9,734 nucleotides of DNA, from assembly GCA_030038035.1 (NCBI GenBank), contig JASHPP010000556.1, positions 1 to 9,734 on the forward strand. The letters are read 5' to 3'. Positions 1 to 8,021 of this stretch are shown in pieces (within the stretch, counting starts at the first letter, position 1; the number at the start of each line of letters is the position of its first letter). Below the pieces are notes generated by a model. It was not told the origin of the DNA. It was given only the letters and a program-made list of their open reading frames with translations, and searched no databases. Made by a program: the position numbers and the translations under genes. Origin of the DNA: Trebonia sp. Lineage in GTDB: Bacteria; Actinomycetota; Actinomycetes; Streptosporangiales; Streptosporangiaceae.

Positions 1-1033
1 ACCCGGCGGTCAGCGGCAGCAGGAAGATGCCCGCCCATAGCGGGGTCTGGCTGAAGCTGTAGCCGTGCAGCGGCAGCCAGATGCCCTGCAGCCAGATGAT
101 CAGCATGAACTGCTGGCCGCCCCGGGCGATGGCCACGACCAGGCTGGCGATGCTCCCGGCCGTGAACGCCCTGATCCGGAACAAGGCAAGCTGGAACATG
201 GGCTCGGCGATCCGGCTCTCGATGACGAAGAACCCGAGGAGGAGCAGCAGGCCCCCGGCCAGCAGGCCGATCACCGTAGGGCTGGTCCAGCCCATGGCGT
301 GGCCGTGATAAGGCTGGATGCCCACGGTGACACCGACCAGGACCGCGCCCAGGCCCAGGGCGAAGGTGACGTTGCCCCACCAGTCCATGCGCGCCCGGTG
401 ACGCTCCCCCTTCTCCTTGAGCCGCAGGTAGGCCCACAGCGTGCCGAACACGCCGACGGGCACGTTGACCCAGAACACCGCGCGCCAGTCGATGGCCGCC
501 AGCAGGCCCCCGGCCACCAGGCCCACGAACTGGCCGGCCAGGGCGGCGATCTGGTTGGTGCCCAGGGCGAAGCCGCGGCGTTCGGCTGGCCAGGCGTCGG
601 TCAGGATCGCGGCCGAGTTCGCCATCAGCATGGACCCGCCGGTGGCCTGCAGCACCCGCCAGCCGATCAGCCACATCGCCCCGCCGCCGGCGCGGAAGGG
701 GTCGAACGAGAGCAGGATCGAGGCGATGGTGAAGACCACGAAACCCGCGTTATAGATCTTCACGCGCCCGTACATGTCGCCGAGCCGCCCGACGGTGACC
801 ACCAGCACCGCCTGGACCAGCCGGTAGCCCATGATCATCCACAGCAGGTAGCTGATGTTGCCAGGCGCCAGCGGGTCCAGGTGGATGCCGCGGAAGATCG
901 CGGGCAGCGCGATGATGACGATCGAGCCGTCGACCGCCGCCATGAAGATGGCCGCGGTCGTGTTCGCGAGGGCTATCCACGCGTACCGGTCGGGCTTGAC
1001 GGCTGCCGGGCGGGGCGGGCGCGCATCCGCCAT
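1..1033 (-). CDS. MFS drug-exporter, DHA2 (EmrB/QacA-like) family, 3' end outside window
   Basis: This is a membrane transporter of the major facilitator superfamily, probably exporting a toxic compound by proton antiport. 344 codons are visible and the frame stays open to the left edge, so the C-terminal part is missing. TM1 carries the DHA2-type acidic residue (VDGSIVIIALP, residues 34-44). The loop 2-3 motif A is GRLGDMYGR (82-90). A Gly-rich motif C region lies around 164-178 (LAGQFVGLVAGG), followed by DWRAVFWVNVPVG (182-194), which is highly typical of this family. Further hydrophobic segments lie at about 221-240, 253-271, 291-315 and 331-344. The ATG at 1033 shares its A with the marR stop (TGATG), so the gene is translationally coupled to that regulator, which probably controls it. 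The substrate cannot be read from the sequence. Confidence 0.9.
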   Translation of the reverse strand, partial: MADARPPRPAAVKPDRYAWIALANTTAAIFMAAVDGSIVIIALPAIFRGIHLDPLAPGNISYLLWMIMGYRLVQAVLVVTVGRLGDMYGRVKIYNAGFVVFTIASILLSFDPFRAGGGAMWLIGWRVLQATGGSMLMANSAAILTDAWPAERRGFALGTNQIAALAGQFVGLVAGGLLAAIDWRAVFWVNVPVGVFGTLWAYLRLKEKGERHRARMDWWGNVTFALGLGAVLVGVTVGIQPYHGHAMGWTSPTVIGLLAGGLLLLLGFFVIESRIAEPMFQLALFRIRAFTAGSIASLVVAIARGGQQFMLIIWLQGIWLPLHGYSFSQTPLWAGIFLLPLTAG

Positions 1034-1479
1034 CAGAGCTTCTCCGCCAGCCGCTCGAGCAGCGGCGCCGCGGTCATCAGCTGGTCGAGCTCGGCGGGGG
1101 TGAACCCGCCGCGCAGCGCCGCCGCGATCCGCGCGGTGCGCGCGCTGCGCCGGTCGTTCACCACCTGGCGCCCCGCCCCCGTGATGGACAGCACGATCCG
1201 CCTGCCGTCCGCTGGGTCCCGGTCGCGTGAGACCAGGCCGCGCTGCTCGAGCACGGCGAGCGTGGCGCCCATCGACTGCGGGCTGATCCGGTCCTGTTTC
1301 GCCATATCGCTCGAGGTGGCCGGGCCGCCCCGGTCCAGCCGGGACAGCGCCGACGTCTCGGCGAGCGTCAGCTCACCCTCCGACGGGATCTGCCTCAGCT
1401 TCCGCACCAGCATTCCCACGGCGACCCGGACCGCCGCCGCAACATCAGTGACATCCCGAACGGTCCCGGCCTGCTCCAT
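1033..1479 (-). CDS. MarR-family transcriptional regulator
   Basis: This 148-residue winged-helix repressor has the usual MarR size and layout. An N-terminal dimerisation helix covers about 8-31. The HTH spans about 38-82, including LTLAETSALSRLDRGG and the recognition helix around SPQSMGATLAVLEQRGLV. The classic wing follows (RDRDPADGRRIVLSITGAG, 85-103), and C-terminal dimer helices end the protein. It lies directly upstream of, and overlaps by one base, a DHA2 MFS exporter. That is the standard arrangement of a MarR repressor controlling an efflux pump. There is no Shine-Dalgarno sequence before the ATG. A TATAAC-type -10 element lies 7 bases upstream, suggesting a leaderless mRNA, and a palindrome over that element suggests autoregulation. 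The ligand is unknown; no redox Cys of the OhrR type is visible, because the protein has no cysteine. Confidence 0.9.
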   Translation of the reverse strand: MEQAGTVRDVTDVAAAVRVAVGMLVRKLRQIPSEGELTLAETSALSRLDRGGPATSSDMAKQDRISPQSMGATLAVLEQRGLVSRDRDPADGRRIVLSITGAGRQVVNDRRSARTARIAAALRGGFTPAELDQLMTAAPLLERLAEKL

Positions 1480-1483
1480 ACAC

Positions 1484-1503
1484 TAAGTTATAACTGATAA
1501 GTT
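1484..1503 (-). promoter_or_regulatory. Candidate marR promoter and MarR operator
   Basis: A perfect 10-bp palindrome, AGTTATAACT, occupies 1486-1495 and extends with one mismatch per arm to TNAGTTATAACTNA (1484-1497). The half-site TAAGTT occurs at 1484-1489 and again at 1498-1503, 14 bp apart. The palindrome contains a TATAAC -10-like box on the minus strand ending 7 bases from the marR ATG. A repressor bound here would block its own promoter. AT-rich palindromes of this size are typical MarR-family sites; binding itself is inferred. Confidence 0.6.
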
Positions 1504-1508
1504 TTGGC

Positions 1509-2321
1509 TTAGCAATTAGGCCGCCGGATCGCGGAACGCCCGCGGATGCGGCGTTTCCCGGCGCAGTCGCCACTGTTCGTTCGGGATGATAAACGGTTGT
1601 CCGCAAGGTAGCGGCAGAACAGGAAGCCGTCATCCCGCAGCACGTGCGCGAGCGACATCGGGCGGGCGGGGAATGCCGGGCCGGCGGTGATGCGGGACTG
1701 CCCCGGGCCGGCCAGCAGCGGGCTGATCGTCAGGCAGAGCTCGTCGAGCAGGCCGGCCGCCGCCACGTCGCCGAGCAGGTGCGGTCCGCCCTCGCAGAGC
1801 ACCCGGCCAAGGCCCCGTTCGGCCAGCGCGGCGACCGCCTCCTTCAGGTCGACCGCGTCCCCGCCCGCCACGAGCACGTCCGCGACCCGCGCCACCGCGG
1901 CGCGCCTGGCGGCGGGGGAGGCGGCGCAGGTGATCACGATCGTGCGGGCAGCTGCCGGGGCGGCCGTGAACAGCGCCGCGTCAACGTCCAGGTCGAGCGA
2001 CCGGGTCACCAGGGCGATCGGCGGGGTCGGTGTCCGGCCCGCGCGCAGTCCGGCCAGCTCAGGCCGGCGCCGGGCCGGCCGGTACCCCTCGGTCCGCGCG
2101 GTGCCCGCGCCGACGAGCACCACGTCGCACAGGGCGCGCAGCACGACGAACAGCCGCCGGTCGGCCGCTGCCGACAGGCCGGCGGACAGGCCGCCGAGGG
2201 AACCCGCGCCGTCGGCGCTTGCCACCATGTTGGCGCGCAGCCAGTGCGGGCGGGGATAGGCGTACAGCTCGGCGAGCCGGGGGCCGTCGAGATCGGCCGC
2301 GTCGTCAGCGAGCTGCCGCAT
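1509..2321 (-). CDS. RibD C-terminal-domain pyrimidine reductase-like protein
   Basis: This is a stand-alone reductase of the RibD_C / dihydrofolate-reductase-like fold (270 residues), without the deaminase domain of bifunctional RibD. Family members reduce the ribose of a pyrimidine intermediate in riboflavin synthesis with NADPH, or reduce related substrates. Visible motifs are NMVASADG (31-38), VLVGAGTARTEGYRPARR (68-85), and the dinucleotide-side signature LCEGGPHLLGDVAAAGLLDELCLTISPLLAG (175-205). The family core ends near residue 239 (GFLFCRYL). The last 30 residues are basic, resemble no domain and run through a dispersed motif copy at 1568-1587, so they may be a read-through extension. 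The ATG lies 4 bases past the glgX stop, suggesting co-transcription. No riboflavin genes are nearby, so the true substrate is uncertain. Confidence 0.8.
   Translation of the reverse strand: MRQLADDAADLDGPRLAELYAYPRPHWLRANMVASADGAGSLGGLSAGLSAAADRRLFVVLRALCDVVLVGAGTARTEGYRPARRRPELAGLRAGRTPTPPIALVTRSLDLDVDAALFTAAPAAARTIVITCAASPAARRAAVARVADVLVAGGDAVDLKEAVAALAERGLGRVLCEGGPHLLGDVAAAGLLDELCLTISPLLAGPGQSRITAGPAFPARPMSLAHVLRDDGFLFCRYLADNRLSSRTNSGDCAGKRRIRGRSAIRRPNC
1529..1559. repeat. Imperfect hairpin near the 3' end of the RibD-like gene
   Basis: GGAACGCC and GGCGTTTCC form an inverted repeat with one bulged base around a 9-base GC-rich loop (CGCGGATGC). It lies inside the unusual C-terminal tail coding region, just downstream of a dispersed motif copy on the minus strand. 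No U-run follows, so it is not a convincing intrinsic terminator. It may be a remnant of the original gene end. Confidence 0.35.
1568..1587 (-). repeat. Dispersed motif copy C (ATCC-GAACG family)
   Basis: The minus strand reads ATCCCGAACGAACAGTGGCG. It matches 16 of 20 bases of the copy at 4571-4590 and shares the ATCC-N-GAACG core with the copy at 8707-8726. It lies in the odd C-terminal tail of the RibD-like gene, oriented with transcription. A chance match cannot be excluded. Confidence 0.4.
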
Positions 2322-2325
2322 CAGG

Positions 2326-4413
<2,088 letters not shown>

Positions 4414-4423
4414 TCGCCTCCTA

Positions 4424-4487
4424 GCGGTACCGCCTGAGCGTACGACTGTACCGCTCTACCTTTACCGCACCTTTACCGCTTTACCGC
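4424..4487 (-). promoter_or_regulatory. GCGGTA direct-repeat array in the glgX upstream region
   Basis: On the minus strand GCGGTA occurs five times in 64 bases: TACCGC on the plus strand at 4428, 4449, 4463, 4474 and 4482, with steps of 21, 14, 11 and 8. Three copies extend to GCGGTAAA. The gene-proximal copy is the palindrome GCGGTACCGC (4424-4433), which sits just upstream of the ribosome binding site. A possible -10 (TACAGT, 4450-4445) lies between copies with no good -35, which would suit activator-dependent control of glgX. The regulator is unknown. Confidence 0.5.
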
Positions 4488-4546
4488 GCCAGGCTGTTCG
4501 CGGCCGCGAGCCGTACGGGCATGCTCCCGTGTTCGGTTTGCCCCGC

Positions 4547-4572
4547 GGAGCCAGTTACTAACTGGGCGCTCC
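4547..4572 (-). terminator. Hairpin after cbiX (candidate end of the sulfur operon)
   Basis: GGAG-CCAGTTA-C-TAACTGG-GCG-CTCC (plus strand) forms an 11-bp stem with a 3-base bulge. It starts about 12 bases past the cbiX stop on the minus strand. CCAGTT/AACTGG is perfect. No U-tract follows, so this would be a U-less terminator or an RNA 3'-end stabiliser. The central odd palindrome (4551-4565) could instead be a protein-binding site. Confidence 0.45.
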
Positions 4573-4590
4573 CCACGGTCCGTTCAGGAT
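4571..4590 (-). repeat. Dispersed motif copy B (ATCC-GAACG family)
   Basis: The minus strand reads ATCCTGAACGGACCGTGGGG and matches 17 of the first 18 bases of the plus-strand copy at 8707. It spans the cbiX stop codon (TCC TGA) and runs up to the post-cbiX hairpin. Confidence 0.4.
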
Positions 4591-5438
4591 AACTGGGCTT
4601 TCGCCACAACCCGAACCTCGGCACGGACCGCGGCCTGGTACCGGTCGAGGACGACGCCGGCGACCTCGGGCGCGGCGCCGAGGGCGCCCGATACGGCTGC
4701 GGCGCCCGCCGCGAGCGAGCCGCGGCGGACCTTGTCGGCGAAGTAGCCGGGGGCGAGCAGGTACGTGGCGACGAGCGTTCGGCGGCCGGCGAGCGCCTGC
4801 ACCGCCGCGGCGGGCGCCGGGGACGCGGCGGAGGCGTAGGCGGGGACGACGGCGCGCCAGCCGCCACGACGCTGCCACTGGGCGGCCAGCGCGGCGATCG
4901 TGGCGTTCGCCGCTGGGTGGCTTGACCCCGCGGCCGCGAGGACGACGCCGGTCCCGGCGCGATCGCCGCAGAACCCGGCCTCCGCCAGGCGCCGCTCGAG
5001 CGCGTCGAGCAGCAGCGGGTGCGGGCCCAGCGTGTCCGCGTAGCGGATGTCCAGCCCGGGGAGCGCCTTCCGGGCCGCGGCGAGCTGCGCGGGGATGTCC
5101 GTCTCGCTGTGGTACGCGGCGGTCAGCAGCAGCGGGACGACCACGCAGCCGCGCCGATCGGCCGCCGACCCAAGCACCTGGGGCAGCGACGGCGCGCAGT
5201 GGTCGAGGAACGCGACGCGCACGTCAAGCCCCGCCAGGCCCCGTGCGGCAGCCAGGGACCGCACGCGGGCGACGAGCTCGCTGATCGCAGCGGCCGCGCG
5301 CGGATCTCGCGATCCGTGCGCGACAGCCACAAGCGACGGCCGCAGCCGCCCGCATTTGTTCCCGGTTCGCGTCGTTATAGCAGCAGAAACCGGGAACACA
5401 TCCGCGGCACGGGCCGAACTCAGGCGTGGATGCCGCAT
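4584..5438 (-). CDS. Sirohydrochlorin chelatase (CbiX/SirB type)
   Basis: This enzyme inserts Fe2+ into sirohydrochlorin to give siroheme, the cofactor of the sulfite reductase in the same cluster; a cobalt-using CbiX is the alternative. Two tandem CbiX-type halves are visible. The first has VAVAHGSRDP with His41 and VPLLLTAAYHSETDIP with His110, the two metal-site histidines. The second half begins at VLAAAGSSHP (166-175) and continues to TYLLAPGYFADKV, where the second-half His is replaced. From the ATG at 5438 the product has 284 residues and overlaps cysH by 19 bases. The first 34 residues resemble nothing and span an inverted repeat. Alternative starts are GTG at 5399 and GTG at 5330 (248 residues, beginning at the first beta strand). 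No candidate has a good ribosome binding site, so the start is unsure. Confidence 0.85.
   Translation of the reverse strand: MRHPRLSSARAADVFPVSAAITTRTGNKCGRLRPSLVAVAHGSRDPRAAAAISELVARVRSLAAARGLAGLDVRVAFLDHCAPSLPQVLGSAADRRGCVVVPLLLTAAYHSETDIPAQLAAARKALPGLDIRYADTLGPHPLLLDALERRLAEAGFCGDRAGTGVVLAAAGSSHPAANATIAALAAQWQRRGGWRAVVPAYASAASPAPAAAVQALAGRRTLVATYLLAPGYFADKVRRGSLAAGAAAVSGALGAAPEVAGVVLDRYQAAVRAEVRVVAKAQLS
5357..5398. repeat. 11-bp perfect inverted repeat at the cysH/cbiX junction
   Basis: TGTTCCCGGTT (5357-5367) and AACCGGGAACA (5388-5398) are exact inverse complements around a 20-base spacer. That spacer holds a TATAAC box reading toward cbiX on the minus strand. The structure starts 22 bases past the cysH stop. 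It could be an RNA hairpin separating cysH from cbiX or an operator around an internal promoter. It argues that the cbiX start lies further downstream. Confidence 0.6.
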
Positions 5439-6193
5439 TCGGTCTTGCCCGTCCCGGCCCAGCGGCCGCTGCGCGGGTCGGCGCCCGGCTCGACCCGGAT
5501 CGTGCAGGTGCGGCACCCGATCGAGGGATAGCCGTCGTAGACCAGCGGGTTGACGAGCACGCCGTTGGTCGCGATGTAGTCGTCGACCTGCTTGGCGGTC
5601 CACGCCACGATCGGGTTGACCTTGACCATCTCCCGCTTGTCGTCCCACTCCACCACCCGGGTCGACCGGCGGGCCGCGGTCTCGTCCCTGCGCACGCCGG
5701 TGATCCATGCGTCGTAGCCGCTGAGCGCGCGTTCGAGCGGCTCGACCTTGCGCAGGTAGCAGCACAGGTCCGGGTTGCGCCCGTACAGCCGGGGGCCGAG
5801 CTCGGCGTCCTGCTCCTCGACCGTGCGGGACGGGGTGACGTTGACGAGGTTCACCGGGTAGACGGCGGAAACCGCGTCGCGCGTGCCGATCGTCTCTGGG
5901 AAGTGGTAGCCCGTGTCGAGGAACACCACGTCGATGCCGGGGCGGATCGCGGAGGCCAGGTGGATGATCACCGCGTCGGTCATGGAGGACGTGACGCACA
6001 CGCGATCGCCGAACGTGTCGACCGCCCAGCGTATGACATCCTCGGCAGAGGCGTCTTCCAGCTCCTCGGCTGCCTGTTCGGCGAGGCTGCGCATGTGCTG
6101 TGGATCCTCCGCGTATCGCTCGTCATCGTCGTCCTGGCCGGGCAAACCCAGCGAACCGCCCAGACCGCCCAGCGTACGGCCTAGGCCGCTCAC
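5420..6193 (-). CDS. cysH: APS/PAPS reductase CysH (adenylyl-sulfate reductase, 4Fe-4S type)
   Basis: CysH reduces adenylyl sulfate (or PAPS) to sulfite with thioredoxin, before the sulfite reductase step. Positions are from the 257-residue product. The PP-loop region is CVTSSMTDAVIIH (66-78). VVFLDTGYHFPET (89-101) and the ITGVRRDET substrate loop (164-172) follow. The iron-sulfur ligands are Cys144-Cys145 (DLCCYLRK) and Cys227/Cys230 (GCRTC), the CC...CxxC pattern of the 4Fe-4S branch that usually prefers APS. The catalytic Cys253 lies in the KTECGIHA tail. I chose the GTG at 6193 because it overlaps the zinc-ribbon stop (GTGA) and has AGGGG about 8 bases upstream. An ATG at 6256 would overlap that gene by 67 bases. 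An ATG at 6094 (224 residues, GGAGG upstream) is also possible. The first 33 residues are Gly- and Asp-rich. Confidence 0.93.
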   Translation of the reverse strand: MSGLGRTLGGLGGSLGLPGQDDDDERYAEDPQHMRSLAEQAAEELEDASAEDVIRWAVDTFGDRVCVTSSMTDAVIIHLASAIRPGIDVVFLDTGYHFPETIGTRDAVSAVYPVNLVNVTPSRTVEEQDAELGPRLYGRNPDLCCYLRKVEPLERALSGYDAWITGVRRDETAARRSTRVVEWDDKREMVKVNPIVAWTAKQVDDYIATNGVLVNPLVYDGYPSIGCRTCTIRVEPGADPRSGRWAGTGKTECGIHA

Positions 6194-6345
6194 AGCGCGG
6201 CCCCTATCCCGGCAAATCGTAGCTGGAAACTCCTGGTGCAGCTGCGGCAGTGCCACTCTCCGTCCGCGGCGCCCTGCGGTTCCAGGTCTTCCTCGCCGCA
6301 GTACGGGCAGTAGAACGGCACCGCGCGCCCCGATGGACTGCTCAT
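6190..6345 (-). CDS. Small zinc-ribbon protein between sir and cysH
   Basis: This is a 51-residue protein with two Cys pairs, YCPYCGEED (Cys13, Cys16) and WHCRSCTRSF (Cys33, Cys36). The CxxC-x16-CxxC arrangement is that of a rubredoxin-like or zinc-ribbon knuckle. It probably binds Zn2+ or Fe. Its ATG overlaps the sir stop (ATGA) and has GGAGGAGG about 7 bases upstream. Its own stop overlaps the chosen cysH start (GTGA). A small gene of this type stands at the same place between the sulfite reductase and cysH in Streptomyces, as I recall. The conserved linkage points to a role in sulfite or APS reduction, for example as an electron-transfer or assembly partner. No function has been shown to my knowledge. 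Confidence 0.85.
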   Translation of the reverse strand: MSSPSGRAVPFYCPYCGEEDLEPQGAADGEWHCRSCTRSFQLRFAGIGAAL

Positions 6346-8021
6346 GTCAGGTCCTCCTCCGCTGCCCGCAGCGACCACTGCGCGAACGTCTCGCCGCTCT
6401 CCCGACCGGCCTCGAACCGCCGCAGGACGCGCTCCACGTAGTCGGGAAGCTCCTCGGCGGTGGTCTTCAGGCCGCGTACCTTGCGGCCGAACCCCGATCC
6501 CTGCGCGTCGCCGCCGCGCAGCGACCCGCCCAGGTGGATCTGGAAGCCCTCCACCTGCTTTCCCGCGGCGTCGGTGACCAGCAATCCCTTGAGGCCGATG
6601 TCGGCCGTCTGGATGCGGGCGCAGGAGTTCGGGCAGCCGTTGACGTTGATCGTCACCGGCTCGGTGAAATCCGGCAGCCGCCGTTCCAGCTCGGCGATCA
6701 GGTCGCCGGCGCGTCCCTTGGTCTCCACGATCGCCAGCTTGCAGAACTCGATCCCCGTGCAGGCCATCATGTGCCGCCGGAACACGCTCGGCTTCGCCGG
6801 CAGGCCGGCCGCCGCGAGCTCGGCGGTGAGCGCGTCCACGCTGCCGCCGGGGACGTCGAGGATCAGCATCTTCTGCTCGGTGGTGGTCCGCACCCGCCCG
6901 CTGCCGTACCTGTCGGCCAGGTCAGCGATCACGCGCAGCGCGTCGCCGGTCAGCCGGCCGACCCGCGGCGCGAACCCGACGTAGTGCAGGCCGTCGCGCT
7001 GGGCGTGCACGCCGACGTGGTCGCGGACCCCGCCCTCCGGTGCCGCCGGGGCGGGTCCGTCGGGGAGCGCGTAGCCCAGGTACTCCTTCTCGAGCACTTC
7101 CCTGAACCGCTCGGGGCCCCAGTCGGCGAGAAGGAACTTGATCCGCGCGCGGTGCCGCAGCCGCCGGTACCCGTAGTCGCGGAACACCGACGCCACCGCG
7201 GCCCACACCTCGGGCACCTGCCCGGGCCTGACGAAGGTGCCGAGCCGCTTGCCGATCATCGGGTTCGTGGACAGCCCGCCGCCGACCCACAGGTCGTAGC
7301 CGGCCTCGCCGCTATCCGGATGCCTGACAGCCGCGAACGCGACGTCGTTGATCTCATGGTGGGTGCATTGCGCCGCGCAGCCGCTGATCGAGGACTTGAA
7401 CTTGCGCGGCAGGTTGGACAGCGCGGGATCGCCGATGTACCGCTCGCCGATCGCGGCGATCTCCGGGGTGGCGTCGATGATCTCGCCGGCGTCGATCCCG
7501 GCAAGCGGGCAGCCGAGGATCACGCGCGGGGTGTCGCCGCAGGCCTCGGTGGTGGACAGGCCCACGCTTTCCAGGGCCGCCCAGATCGCGGGGACGGACT
7601 CGATCTCGACCCAGTGCAGCTGGATGTTCTGCCGGTCGGTCACGTCGGCGGTGCCGCGGGCGTAGGAGTTGGAGATTCCCGCGACGACCCGCAGCTGCTC
7701 GCTGGACAGCTGGCCGCCGTCGATCCGGATCCGCAGCATGAAGTAGCGGTCGTCGAGCTCCTCGGGCTCAAGCACGGCGGTCTTGCCGCCGTCGATCCCC
7801 GGCCGGCGCTGCGTGTACAGCCCGAACCAGCGGAACCGTCCGCGCAGGTCAGCCGGGTCGATCGAGTCGAAGCCGCGGCGGGAGTAGATGTCGATGATGC
7901 GCTGGCGGACGTTCAGCCCGTCGTCGTTCTTCTTGTTTTCCTCGTTCTTGTTGAGCGGCTCGCGGTATCCGAGCGCCCACTGCCCCTCGCCGCGGGTGCG
8001 GCGGGTGGTGACGGGAGACAT
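6342..8021 (-). CDS. sir: Ferredoxin-dependent sulfite reductase (siroheme, 4Fe-4S), SirA/NirA family
   Basis: This enzyme reduces sulfite to sulfide with six electrons from ferredoxin, in the cytoplasm. At 559 residues it has the length of the Mycobacterium tuberculosis enzyme (Rv2391), which it resembles throughout. Siroheme-cluster cysteines are Cys421 and Cys427 (ACTGIEFCK) and Cys463 and Cys467 (NGCPNSC). Tyr69 (FGLYTQRR) and Cys161 (TTEACGDTPR) match the residues that form a covalent Tyr-Cys bond in the mycobacterial enzyme, favouring sulfite over nitrite as substrate. DRQNIQLHW (129-137) and KFKSSISG (207-214) belong to the siroheme/substrate pocket. LWVGGGLSTNP (244-254) is a family hallmark. 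The ATG has AAGGA 6 bases upstream. Residues 24-34 are Asn/Lys-rich. An additional CxxxC (215, 219) is unusual. A leader peptide and structured leader lie upstream. Confidence 0.96.
   Translation of the reverse strand: MSPVTTRRTRGEGQWALGYREPLNKNEENKKNDDGLNVRQRIIDIYSRRGFDSIDPADLRGRFRWFGLYTQRRPGIDGGKTAVLEPEELDDRYFMLRIRIDGGQLSSEQLRVVAGISNSYARGTADVTDRQNIQLHWVEIESVPAIWAALESVGLSTTEACGDTPRVILGCPLAGIDAGEIIDATPEIAAIGERYIGDPALSNLPRKFKSSISGCAAQCTHHEINDVAFAAVRHPDSGEAGYDLWVGGGLSTNPMIGKRLGTFVRPGQVPEVWAAVASVFRDYGYRRLRHRARIKFLLADWGPERFREVLEKEYLGYALPDGPAPAAPEGGVRDHVGVHAQRDGLHYVGFAPRVGRLTGDALRVIADLADRYGSGRVRTTTEQKMLILDVPGGSVDALTAELAAAGLPAKPSVFRRHMMACTGIEFCKLAIVETKGRAGDLIAELERRLPDFTEPVTINVNGCPNSCARIQTADIGLKGLLVTDAAGKQVEGFQIHLGGSLRGGDAQGSGFGRKVRGLKTTAEELPDYVERVLRRFEAGRESGETFAQWSLRAAEEDLT

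Noticed and set aside
1451..1467. Fourth copy of the ATCC-GAACG motif inside marR (plus strand, ATCCCGAACGGTCCCGG)
   Set aside because: Only the first 11 bases match; the second half diverges, so it is within chance expectation.
65..1486. 473-residue open frame on the plus strand opposite the MFS and marR genes
   Set aside because: Its translation is low-complexity Asp/Gln/Arg/Pro-rich, typical of the antisense of a GC-rich gene. The minus strand shows clear MFS and MarR motifs.
4424..4487. The glgX upstream repeats as a CRISPR array
   Set aside because: The repeats are 6-8 bases with irregular 2-15 base gaps, far too short for CRISPR repeats and spacers.
4481..4522. Thirteen-codon ORF (MPVRLAAANSLAR) upstream of glgX as a leader peptide
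   Set aside because: There is no family resemblance and no conserved codon run. It is the tail of a longer chance frame, and the GGGAG before it is too close to the ATG to be a good ribosome binding site.
4584..5999. 471-residue form of the chelatase starting inside cysH
   Set aside because: The first 187 residues are an out-of-frame reading of cysH. The CbiX fold begins only near 5340.
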